A stretch of 64,000 nt of DNA from the NCBI GenBank assembly GCA_023376005.1, contig CM042157.1:92323349-92387348 (forward strand), read 5' to 3'. Position 1 is the stretch's first letter, and every line of letters starts with the position of its first letter. Source of the stretch: Doryteuthis pealeii. Lineage: Eukaryota; Mollusca; Cephalopoda; Myopsida; Loliginidae. The notes under the pieces are model-generated. The model made no database searches and was not told the DNA's origin. It saw nothing but the letters and a program-made list of their open reading frames with translations. The translations under genes were made by a program, and so were the position numbers. This document shows, one piece after another, positions 44,223 through 56,300 of the stretch.

Positions 44223-44445
44223 GTAGGCTGCCGGAGCACTGAAACTTTCAAAGCCTCCATGCTTCCTGTAGTCCGCCAACACTATACCTGATGCCACTCT
44301 CCACATACGCACACACATACATCCATATTACTACTGTGAACTGTTCATGTTCCTGGCACAACATTACTCTGTGTACCTGACATGAGACTTTGATGAGTTG
44401 TGGTGCACCTGAGCACTGTACACAATAAATTACATTACATTATAT
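44223..44445 (+). mobile_element. 5'-truncated CR1-like LINE fragment
   Basis: It matches the terminal coding and 3'UTR of the 27222-31240 element in the opposite orientation (GGAGCACTGAAACTTTCAAA, later GTGCACCTGAGCACTGTAC) and ends in ATTACATTACATTAT, the kind of short tandem tail CR1 elements have. Confidence 0.85.
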
Positions 44446-44649
44446 CCCTGGACCTTTGACACTACGTAGGATTCCATAACGCAGGACTTATTCACTTACC
44501 AAAGGATTCTATAGCTCGGGACTTACTTTAAGTTCTTTTTCAACTGACCAAGGATGGCGGTCAGAAACTTAACATGGACCATCTTAGTTGTGCCCCCGTT
44601 GTTGATAGTTGAATGATGTTGCACATCATGTACAGAGCCTTCTTGTAGA

Positions 44650-44795
44650 CGAGGCTGTTTGGCCATCAGTGTCCAGTGATAGTTCTCAGATGTTTGTAGT
44701 AGTAGGCATCAAACTTATCAAACGAGGCTGTTTGGCCATCAGTGTCCAGTGATAGTTCTCAGATCGTTTGTAGTAGTAGGTATCAAACTTATCCA
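44650..44795. repeat. Local tandem duplication, two ~72-bp units
   Basis: GAGGCTGTTTGGCCATCAGT and the rest of the unit occur twice in direct succession with two or three differences. Confidence 0.9.
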
Positions 44796-44853
44796 TAGCT
44801 GTCTTTTAAGCTGTTCAGCTGCTGTAAGTTTAATAGCCTTTAATCTATATCTA

Positions 44854-45259
44854 TCTATACATATATAAAGGGCAGTTGTGTGTATTTGTATGTCCACAGG
44901 AAACTTTGAAAATAAAACAATTAACGACAAAGGGAATATATATACACATTGAATATCACCAGGGCTTGGTTGTTGAGCAAAAATTATAGAGATTTGATTT
45001 ATATTTGTGAAGATAATTAAAAAATAAAATTTAAATGATAACAGCATCGATTTTTTTTTTCATTTAATATTTTAGATAGTAGACATTAACATTTCTTTTC
45101 AGAATAGCTGGATCAATGCAAGGTCTTTTTTTTTTTTTTACATAGGGATTTAAATGGGGCATCCCACGAGGATTCAACTCATGATTCAGTAATAATGGAT
45201 CTGTGGGACTAACTTAAAAATTCCTCTCTACCCAGGCGACGCGGGGTGGCCGCTGTTAG
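44854..45259 (+). mobile_element. Non-autonomous Helitron, family 1
   Basis: 5' A|TCTATACATATATAAAGG. 3' hairpin CTACCCAGGCGACGCGGGGTGG, then TTAG|T, with one change from the usual CTAG. The frame at 44739-45047 is not a gene. Confidence 0.82.
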
Positions 45260-45485
45260 TACATATATAAAGGGCAGTTGTGTGAATCTGTATGTCCGGA
45301 GGAAACTTTGAAAATAAAACTTTCGAGTCATATTTGGGAAGATATCTAAAAATTCAAATTAGAAAAGGGAAAGGGAAAGTCATTTGCATTTTATTTTGTT
45401 GTTTTTTTGTGTATTCTTCTTTCTTTTTTTTTTTTTGCTTTGAAATATATTGATTGATTGATTGAGTTAATTGCATCATTTATAT

Positions 45486-45519
<34 letters not shown>

Positions 45520-45687
45520 GTAAATCATTGAATGGTAATTTCTTACTATATTGTTATATATTTCCGTGGGGATTTTTATGGGGCAACCAGGGAGGATCTC
45601 ACTTGCAATAAGTAATAATGGATCTGCGAGACTAACTTTTAAAAAAAACCTGCCTCTACCCAGGCGATGCCGGGTAGCCACTTCTAG
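45260..45687 (+). mobile_element. Second Helitron abutting the first
   Basis: It begins ACATATATAAAGGGCAGTTG immediately after the T that follows the first element. It ends with hairpin CTACCCAGGCGATGCCGGGTAG and CTTCTAG|T. The internal part differs from family 1 except at the ends. Confidence 0.75.
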
Positions 45688-45816
45688 TAAAGTATAAAGA
45701 TGAGATATCAAGCTGCTCCATTTTCTTTATCCATTCTCCTTTGAGGTGTTTACTATTGCTTGAGAAAAATTGAAGTTAAAGATACCATTTGCCAGCAAAT
45801 CAAATCAAATTTCATA

Positions 45817-46467
45817 TACGAGTTGTAATGCCCTTTTCTTTATTTCATTTAATAAAACTAAGGCCTACATTGGGAACCTAACGAGGCTCAGACCAAGAAT
45901 CAGACAAGTAAGACCCAATTTGCCAATTGACAATGTCCTCCTTCTGCATGACAATGCTCGGCCACACACAAGCATCAGGACAAGGGAGAAAATCACCTCA
46001 TTCGGGTGGACAACTTTACCGCATCCTCCATAAGCGCCTTCAGACTATTATCTCTTCGGACCCATGGAAGAGGGTTTGAGAGGCAGGCATTATTCCAGTG
46101 ACAAGGAAGTGAAATCTGTATTGAAGAAGTGGCTCAAAGAACAGTCAACAGACTGTAAAAACAGGACAGGGATACATGCTCTTATTCAAAGGTGGAACAT
46201 TGCTATTGAGAGAAACGGTGACTATGTGAGAAGTAGGGATGTGATCCTCAAAGGACTAGCCTCATTTTGATGTATGATATATGTTCCTGTGTTGGTAATT
46301 ATACCTGTCCTAAACAAAATGGCATTACTTTTTGATTCACCTATGTGGAGAAGTAGGGATGTGATCCACAAAGGAGCAGCTTCGTTTTGATGTATGATAC
46401 ATGTTCCTGTGTTGGTAATTATACCTGTCCTGAATGAAAGGGCATTACTTTTTGAATCACCTTCGTA
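45817..46467 (+). mobile_element. Defective mariner, copy 2
   Basis: Same family and same N-terminal deletion as 42592. The frame 45770-46033 gives [11 protein letters not shown], and 46064-46270 gives the C-terminal tail in another frame. The left terminal repeat has a small deletion. Two copies of the 3' terminal unit are present. Confidence 0.82.
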
Positions 46468-46534
46468 CTATTGCTCTCATTCTTTTTTTTTTGTTGATAT
46501 AAAATTTTGATCAATCCATGCTTGGTTGCAGGTT

Positions 46535-46875
46535 CAATCCTGGCCAAGGGCAATAGTAACATAGAATAATTAACACAGCTTAACACTTGTACCCGGTCAT
46601 GGTTAATGGAATAAGAACAGTCTACTTCTGTGGATTGAATAAAGGGTTTGGTTCAAAGTTCTGTGAAGGCTCCTGATTACGACATGAAGGTTCCCAAGTT
46701 TAAAGAATAGGTTCCCGAGTCTGAGAAGGTTCCAGAGTCTGAGAAGGTTCCAGAGTTCAACAAAAACACCAGAAGAAAGTCAGAGGGCACATCAACTGTT
46801 GTGTAATAATAAAGATGAGGACAATAGTCCAAATAATCCGAATTATCAAGCCTCATCTCAAAAATTCAGAAATAT
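46535..46875 (+). repeat. Dispersed repeat, copy A
   Basis: Aligns with 61215-61510: AACATAGAATAATTAACACA, CAAAGTTCTGTGAAGGCTCC and TAGTCCAAATAATCCGAATT. No frame. Confidence 0.7.
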
Positions 46876-47442
46876 AGTACGAAAAAAAAAAAAATGCTTG
46901 TGCTAATTTCTTTCTGTGGTTTTGTCATATGGACTGTTCTAATCAGAATATTTGCCACCATTTTTATTTTTTATATAAAACTTTTTTGAGTCCCTTTTTC
47001 CATATGGATTGTGCAAATGAAGAAGGCAGTAGAAAGGAATTGCTGAACATTTTAAGTCTTAGCAACTCATCTTAAAATTAAATTCAGTATCTAAAAGAAA
47101 TCATCTTTAACAAAATTAATTAAAATTATTTCTGCTGCAACAAAGTTGGAATATGTTCAGGAAAAAGTCTCTTAGTAAATATAGACCGACACTAAGAGCT
47201 TCTCCAATATACTTGACAGTTTAAAATAGATTACAGGGAAAGTTTTAATTTTCACTGAAATTCAAAATTTTGCCTTTGATAATATTGATAAATTTTAAAA
47301 GGTATTTATGCCGATGTTATATCAAGAATCGTTTAATGTTGAAATACATATAACAAAGGCATCCATTTGTTCCTATTCATGAACCTATGGACAAGGAAAA
47401 CAGTTGGATATTTGCTATGTGTCAAAAAGTCTGTAGTAGAAA
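46876..47442. other. Spacer, no gene seen
   Basis: AT-rich. Confidence 0.55.
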
Positions 47443-47724
47443 TATATATATATATATATATATCAGGGGCCGGGTTAGCTCAGTCGGTAGAGCGTTCGGC
47501 TAGAAACCACAAGGTTCCTAGTTCGATACCGGTCCCCGCCAACTCAGCGTATGAGTAGCACAGGGATCTGTGCGGTAAAGTGAGGAGCTGATGGTAGGTG
47601 TGGCGCTCCACCTCAGATGCTAAAAACAATCTCCTTGGTCTAGCGCTATTGAAAAGGGGATAGACTCCCTCGCTGACTGGCTGATACCGACTCTAGGCCG
47701 CCCCGTTGACTTTACTTTACTTTA

Positions 47725-47755
<31 letters not shown>
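47443..47755 (+). repeat. tRNA-derived SINE inserted in a (TA)n tract
   Basis: SINE 47466-47726 with A box TTAGCTCAGTCGG and B box GTTCGATACC, ending in (TTTAC)n. A TA repeat lies on each side (47443-47462, 47727-47754), so it probably inserted into a microsatellite. It is the best-preserved copy of the family. Confidence 0.9.
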
Positions 47756-47757
<2 letters not shown>

Positions 47758-48361
47758 CTGGCATCGGGGGAGAAAGCGAAGCTTCCTTGGATTGAAGTCA
47801 TTTGAAAAAAGCAGGCTAGAAAGTTTAGAGGTCAAAAGAACAAATAGAAAACAAAATCTAGAGCTGGCCTTGTTTCACACAATAGACACGAGCACTAAAT
47901 TTGATTTGTTCCAGTCTACTCTCAAACTATATTTTCTAATTTTTTTTTTAACACTGATCTTATGAACCCTCATGCGTCAAAATCAATGAGAGAGTCCAAT
48001 ATATATATTTTATATACAGTGATGCTGATCGTTTTTTGATTTACTGCATCCTGGGATGTACATATTTACTTTGAATGAGTCCCCGGAAAATTTATGGGTA
48101 CCAACTAAAGTTTCTCAATAGATTGTAGGGTTTTTATTTATGATCTGAGGAAACACCTAAAGCTGTCTAACTCCTAACTTGTAACCTATCCTATGTAATT
48201 CATTTCTAAGAAACTATTGAAATGTATTTACAGTTAGCTTGAAATGATGAGGGAAGAAAAAAGAAAAACACCGAGATGCATGGATATGATTTTACTGCAT
48301 CCTTTTAGATTTTTGTGTGTTAGGGACGCAGGACACATATCTATTAGCATCTCTGTGTGTG

Positions 48362-48392
<31 letters not shown>

Positions 48393-49855
48393 AATAATGT
48401 GCAAAATAAAAATTTAATAAATGTAACATCTCTTTGATGAAAATGACAAAAGTGACTTAAATATGCACTGAATGCACTCTGGTAAATTTGCCTGATGCAT
48501 GATAAATTGGAGCTGAAGAGAAAAGTAGAAAAATAGAAAAGAAAAAGAAAAGATGATAACAGAAATTCTAAAGATAACAATACAAACTTTAGGGATGAAA
48601 ATTTGTTTTTATCAACAGTTAATTAGATTTCAATAATTATTTTCATTTTAATCAGAAATAGAAGGAAGTTTGTTGTGTAGGTGTAACTCCAGTTGGACTA
48701 AACGAAATGTTTTGTTAAGTACACAGCCATTTTGGGGTTTTTTGTCAGAGAATTAAAAGGATCAACATATGTAGAGAGAAATTGTGTTATTATTAAAAAA
48801 GGAGAAAGGAGAAAGGAAGAAAGAGAGGAGAGGAGAGGAATTTTCTCTCTTTCAAATATTTCTTGTTTACTTTAATTATTTTTTCATTTCTTTAAAACTA
48901 TTTTTTTCACTCAGTGTAATACTAAAATTGTTTATAAAATTCCTGATTCCCTCCCCCTTAATTTAGTCTTTTAGCTTTTAATTTTTTTTTTTAAAGATTT
49001 ACAGATTTTTATTAATTTTAGTGTTTACTATTCAAGTTAAGTCTTATTTGGTTAAATGAACTTTGTTTATTATTTATAAAAATATAACAAACTATAATAA
49101 TTTTTTAGAAAATTTGCCTACTTAAATCAAATTCATGTTTGTGCTTATTTGTCTTGTTAAAATAAAATCTTTCATAAATAAAACCTACATACTAAGTAGC
49201 ATAATGATTTTGCAATAAATACTGACTAGAATAGTGTAAAGCTTGAAGAAAACATGAATTTATAAGAAAATTTTTTTTTAATAAACTTCTGGTAATGATT
49301 GAAAGCTCTCCATCTTGTAATCACCAGAACTTATTGAGTGAAATAAATATTTTTGTAAAAATTATCTTAAATTACACAACAGATATAAAATGGCTGGTGC
49401 AAGTTTAATTGTCTCATTTTGGTCTTTTGACTTCTGTTCCATTTTGTTGACGCTAGCTGAAAAATTTTAAGCGCAGTATTTTTTTTTTTTTCTTTTACTC
49501 TTGTCTTAATGCCAATTTAAATATATCCTCTAAATAAGAAACATTCATTTGCTCAATCACTTTGACGTCACAGTCACACACAGCATCCACAAGAAAAAGG
49601 TTCTTGTCATTGTTACATTTCACGGTTCTCTTTCATTTTTCTTTTAATTATTATACACAAGTTTTTTTTTTATTCACAAATTTTTTGTATTTTTTTTTTG
49701 TTTTTCAGACTTGGTTCATCTTATTTATATTTTAATTTTCATATATTTTCCTCCACACCGCTGAACAAATTAATTCAAACTAAAAAATACAGAACTGTTT
49801 TGAAACTTTTAAGAAAATGACCTGCTGCCAGGAGATCAAGGATTAAAATTTTTAT
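47756..49855. other. 3' flank of the carrier gene, no gene seen
   Basis: AT-rich, with (TA)n at 48365-48391. The short frames lack domains. Confidence 0.6.
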
Positions 49856-50058
49856 TCAGCCGTCGTGAAACATAGCCATTCTTCGGAGCCAATTTTGGCA
49901 AATATCAAAAGTAGTAAAACTAATGCCAACTGCAATTGGTCCTTTAATCCAATTCATACTTAAACCTTTAAACATTCCACGTCGGAAACCTTCTTCTTCT
50001 ATCACATTTTGAGCTGTTTTCCAAATAGAAGTGTAGTCTTTACTATGACCAGTAACAC
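49856..50058 (-). CDS. SLC25A42: SLC25A42-like last exon
   Basis: Acceptor TCCTCAG. Encodes [57 protein letters not shown] and FHDG, then TGA at 49856. An AATAAA overlaps the stop. Confidence 0.9.
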
Positions 50059-53000
50059 CTGAGGAAAGACAAAAATATATAGAAAAACACAGGATTCAAA
50101 ATTTCACTTGATAAATTTCATAATAAAAAGGAGTATTGTTAACAAATATATTCTTATATTTTCCCAAAACTGAATTGCTATTTTAAATGTTGGTTGGTCG
50201 GGTTTTATGGCATGTTAACTCATTGGGTTATTTTATGCCGAAGACGTTTGTTTTATTTATTTTTGATGGGTATTCAAGTTTTTTTTAAACTCAATTTTTT
50301 TTGTAAACACATTTTTTTAAACACATGTTTTCCTATTTGACCCTAAGAGGTATTACCACCCAGGGTCAGAGTGGACCTGGGAGTAATGGTGGTGAAGGAG
50401 TACTCCACATTCCCTAGAGCTCCAGAATCAGAACATTACCATCAGATAGAGTTTAATGTCATACCCAGGACACTAAGACTCACGGCCACCACCTTCTAGC
50501 ACATATATGATAAAAAGGGTTGGGGGCTTGCCATAAGGGCAGTAGAGTTGGGACAATCATATAGGTGCTACGGCTGGACGTGACCAGTTGATTGATCAGA
50601 GGGTGTTATATCAGTAAGCAATTACTGATAAGATAAATAAAGGGTTGTGCCCCCTTGTTTTGGTGTACGTGACTTGGGGTCACGGGCCGTTGAATAAAAG
50701 TTGTAAACCCATCCTAATCTCCGGTAGAAGTACGTTTTTGCATGAAACAGAGGGGGCCTCTCCAACCGCTATGGTGAAACCGATACTTTCAACATGTAAA
50801 CTTTCTTAATGAATAACCTATGATGAATTAGTAAGTATGATATTGTAGCAGAAATGACAGGCATGGCGAACAGCCAGCTATCTTCAATGAGTCAGCTCGT
50901 CTTTGCCGTTCAAAAAGACAACGAGTTGCATGCGGCATGTGTAGACAGTGTCTAGTCCAACGCAAACTCTAATCCATTTGACTACGAAGACGGGTAGTCA
51001 TGGCACAACGTCCTGATTATTGTAGATTGCATTTGATTGGGTGTGATTATTATTAGCATATGAAAAGTGTTTACAGACATAAAAGCCAAATGTTTCAGTT
51101 CCTTTGGCGATTGTCTTTTACAGTGAATGTAGCAAGATTCATTTGGCAAGGACTATTAATGGAAGGAGGAGGAAGAAATAAATAAATAAGAGATGATAAA
51201 GGTTTAAAAAATAGTGATGAGCCAAAACAGGATGAACGATGGTTTGACCGTAGTGTGACCCCGAACGGAGAATTGAGTGTCAACCGGAAGTCGGGTGTTG
51301 ACCGCAACCGGATGTCACGTGGTGACGTGGAACAACGGAGAAAGGTATCGGTCTCTTTTTGCCTTCCGCCGTCGTAGGGTACGGATGGGGCCACAGTAAT
51401 CAAGTAGTGTTCTCTCTCTCTCTCTTTGCCTTTCCTCATCTCCGGTACAGCACACGAGACGAACCTACCCTGGAAATAAAGGCTAGCAGTTGTGATGACA
51501 TATTTCTCGTGTTATAATTTCTATCAACACCATTTTAGCACTGTGAATTTGGAGGCACATGGACGAGACCCGCTATACAATATACACCGCCGCCGCGTTA
51601 CAGCTATCGTTTTAGTGCCCAAAAAAAAGGGACAACGTAACATGGAGAGAAACGGTTGGACTTACGTTTTCGAGTCGACCGACGAACAAATATTACTTTA
51701 CAGTGGAAATATTCAGCTGAAAGACCCAACAGAGTTTTGTGCCTGATATAGATATTTGATGCTAATGAAACTAAACTTGGTATCCACAATTTTCATAGAC
51801 ATTAACATAACACTTTGCCTACTGATAAATAGATACAGTCATGGTTACTTGAAAAATTTTAAATGCAGGATTCAAATCTCTAAACATCATAAAATTTGGT
51901 TATTTCCTATAAGTCCAACATAAACAAAGGGGAACCACTCTTGATTGATAAATTATTTATTTATTTATTTATTGATCTACTAGGAAAAAAGAAGTTAGGG
52001 TTAGGTTTAGTTTAATGGGAAAATAAATAATTTATCAGTCAAGAGTGGTTCCCCTTTATTTATGTTAGACTTATAGGAAATAACCTAAAATTTTACCTAT
52101 AGTTTAATTGAAATATTTTCAATAAAATAATTCTTCTTTTCTTTTAGGAAAAAAAGAGGAGCAAATGAAAAAGGAAAATATTGAAAAGGAAGAAAGTTAC
52201 CAGCAGTTTGCATTCTTCTACGTATAATATCCAAAGGATAAGATGCTGATTGTGCAACAAGTCCTGCAACAGCTCCAAAGCACAATCTCTCAATGGGTTG
52301 TGGCTCAACACCACCTGCATACTCTGAAAACAACAAAACATTGGAAATTAAGAGAAAATATAAAAAGGTAAAAGTCTTATTAGTTATTTAGTTTCCTAAT
52401 TCTTAAAAGCTGAAGGGATTTTATGTGAATAGATCCGGAAAAATTAAACAAGAAAAAAATTTTTGGAAACAAAATGTAAAACATTGTATTGCAATCCTAC
52501 TGCTCTTCTGTATTATTCAGACAAATACTATGGTTATTTCCTATAAGTCTAACATAAACTAAGGGGAACCACTCTTGACTGATAAATTATTTATTTTCCC
52601 ATTAAACTAACCCTAAACCCTGTCTTCTTTTTTCCTAGTAGATCAATAAATAAATAATTTATCAGTCAAGAGTAGTTCCCCTTTGTTTATGTTTGACTTA
52701 TAGGAAATAACCAATACTACTGCTTTTTATTTCATTGACATAACTTTTGATGAAAAAAAATAATTAATTTTAAAAATTAGCATTTTTTATTTTTTTTATT
52801 TACTAATCTTAAATGTAAATAGTTTGCCAACGCTTTGTTTGTATTTCCCATATGATGTGATCCCCTAATATTATGCTAAAATTTAGGTCTCAGTAAGTCA
52901 CATGATATGAAAATATTATATGTATTATATTATTAATCTAATTGCATTGCAATCAAAATAATTATATTAAGAAAATCTTTTATTCACTTTTACATTTGTA

Positions 53001-53308
53001 TTGTCCTGAAATAATAGGTTATTTCCTATAAGTCTAACATGATCAAAGGGGAACCACTCTTGACTGATAAATTATTTATTTATTTATTTATTGATCTACT
53101 AGGAAAGAAGAAGGGTAAGGGTTTAGGGTTAGTTTAATGGGAAAATAAATAAATAATTTATCAGTCAAGAGTGGTTCCCCTTTGATCATGTTAGACATAG
53201 GAAATAACTAAACATTGTGTATGATAATCTAAATTACAAAAAAATCATTTTTGTTATTTTTTTAAAAAAAGAGTCCAGAAAAATTATTCTTGCCATTCAG
53301 TGAACAAA

Positions 53309-53342
<34 letters not shown>

Positions 53343-56300
53343 ATTGATTTAAAGTGTTGATGATAATATTTACTGAAGTTTCGATATTCAATAGAAAAAA
53401 AAATTACTTTATATTAAAAGATAAATTGTCAATAAAATGTTATAACTTACCAACATGTAGTTTCTTGAGTGACTCATATGTGAAAAAGCTTGTCCCTGAA
53501 TAAGGAATACTTCCTAGAATAGTTGGAGTAAAACCTTTGTACAATGTTCTGATACCTTCCTCTCTGTATATTTTCATAACTACTTCTGGTAAATTATGAT
53601 ACCTGAAATAAAAGTGAGACATGGTTGTAAAGATTTTAAAGTTTCTCCATTGAAACTCACAAAATAAAAATGACATATACAATATGTATTGCAAAACCTG
53701 TTAGAATTAATCATTAATGAGATGTTAATTTCTCTTAATTCTCGTGAAATTGCTGCCATCTATATATATAAAGGGAGGTTTGGTATGTACGTGTCGAAGT
53801 ATAACTACGAAAAAGTGATGTCACACAGATTCGAAATCTTGCATACATCTTAATATTCATCTAACTAAGAAACACACCAAATTTGGTTATTGATTTTTAC
53901 TGATTAAGGGATATAATTAATTAATTAAACCAAAATCAACCTAATTTTTTATAATTCTATAATTTTTTATAGTCCAATCATGGACAGGGTACTTTTGCTA
54001 ATTCTGTATATAGACAACTTATTTCCAACATCAAACAAGGAAGCTTAGATATGGGATTACTGTCTTTGCCAGTGATGGTTAATATAGACTACTTTGCGTA
54101 TTAGTCAAAGGGTCGGTAGAGCGTCTGACTAGTAACCACAAGGTTCTGGGTTCAATACCGGCCCTTGCCTACTCAGTGTATGAGTAGCTCAGGGATCTGT
54201 GTGATAAAGTGAGGAGCTGATAGTAGGTGTAGCACTCCACCTCAGATACCAAAACAATCTCCTTGGTCTAGCGCTAGTGAAAAGGGGATAGACTCCCTCG
54301 CTGTCTGGCTGATACCGACTTTAGGCCACCCTTTACTTTTACTTTTGAGTATTAGACCATATATAGTAAAAGTAAAGTCGACGGGGTGGCCTAAAGTCAG
54401 TATCAGCCAGTCAGCGAGGGAGTCTATCCCCTTTTCAATAGCACTAGACCAAGGAGATTGTTTTTTAGCATGAGGTGGAGCACCACACCTACCATCAGCT
54501 CCTTACTTTACTGCACAGATCCCTGTGCTACTCATACGGTATCGAACTAGGAACCTTGTGGTTTCTAGCTGAACGCTCTACTGACCGAGCTAACCCAGCC
54601 CCATATATAAATTCCATTAAATCCTAAATACTGCTCTTCCCATTGGTTATATGGTTTCAAGTACTCCTAATAAATACTAATAATTCATACGTAACTGTAT
54701 GTTACCAAAACTACGTCATCACTGATGTCACGATTTCCTTAGTTATTTAAGTTATATATTCAACGATTATGAATTAGTCATTATTTAATTTTAATTACCA
54801 TCTTATTTATTATCAATGTCTCTAATAAAGTCTGAGTTAGATTTGCTGCAAAACTTCCAATATTATTGATGCATTTAAAATCCTAAAATGTATTATATCT
54901 CTAATAAATAAACATTTACATAGTATATAGTGGAAATAATTAGCATAATGATTTTAACAAAACTGGGTTTGATAAATAATTATTTGTTGCTACTGATTTC
55001 TAATACTATCATTAGATTATCAAACATAAAAGAAATACTATATAAAATTTTATACAGAAATCAATTAAAATAATTAAAACAATATTCTTATATTTGTTCT
55101 TATTTAGTTTTGTTAGTCTTTCTAATTCAATATAATTTTCTATTAGATTAAAACTTAAATACTTGTGCCCGGGGGGGGGGGTCCAGGAATACTTTTGCTA
55201 GTAAAGTTAATATGAAGAGGAAAATGTGGAATGTGCAATACTTTAAACTACTGTAGTAAAGTTAATATGGGCAGTTGCGAAGACAAGACCTCTGTGATAC
55301 TATGGTTAAAGACGAACATGGTCAGAATAAATAAATAAATAAATAAGAAAGAGAGTAGGTTAAGGTCCGGCATAAGTAAAAGGGGTGGGTGGCTGACCTT
55401 TTTACGAATCCAAAGATTAGGTCGTAAAGTTTAAAGAGATCTGTATGCCACCATGAAATGGGACCACTTGATGATAATATCTTAGGCACCCAGGTATTAA
55501 AAGCAAAAAGGATTTTTTTAGGAGAAATTCTCTTTTGAAAAAATTAATGATCAACATATTGAAGACGGATTGTCTGGAAAAATATTTGAGTGCTTTAATT
55601 TTAAGGGTTAATGGCGACTCGAAGTCTGCGATTTATTTAAGTTCTGGCCATTTGTGTGGTCCGGAGAAGATGGTTTGGGTAGGGGAATTTGACATAAATA
55701 CAACTAAACTCGAGCCCTAAGTTAGTTAGCACCCGGGGATTGAAGGGTTAAGTTCGCCAGTAGGGATAGCAGCAGTAGTAGCCAGCTGGATAGACAGCGG
55801 AAGATCACACACACTCTTCTTCCATCCGCGCCTTGTTTACACACATTTGTGGTTGTTGTTGTTGTTTTGTTTTCAATCCTTGTGAGCCTGTATTTCTGAC
55901 TCGTGCTTAAATTCGGCCGGCACATAATTCACAACGTTGGGATCTAGACAAGTACATCTAAAGAACAGAGTGCAGAACAGGTCATCTCACACCTCTAACA
56001 ATAATTTCTGTCATTTAGCAAATGAAACTTACGGTGCTATGCTTGACCTGTCTACAGTGGTATGTGTTGGTATGGTGTAATATTCTTATTATAATGGAGA
56101 TTGTGTGTTTTTCTGTCTGTAACCGAAACTATATCACTACTCAAGTCACAATTCCCTTAGTTATTTACGTCACATTCTCCATGATTTTATTTTTTATTTA
56201 AACCTCAATTATTAATAAAATTGTTTTCCATTATTAATACTGTTGACCATATCTACATACCTTGATATTTACCACGTACCCCATGCGTACGGGTTAGGCA

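Noticed and set aside
47466..47540. Possible functional tRNA gene
   Set aside because: Same SINE family; the sequence continues into the SINE body and (TTTAC)n tail.
51492..51746. 84-codon frame as a host gene
   Set aside because: It starts inside the LTR-like copy and shows no domain.
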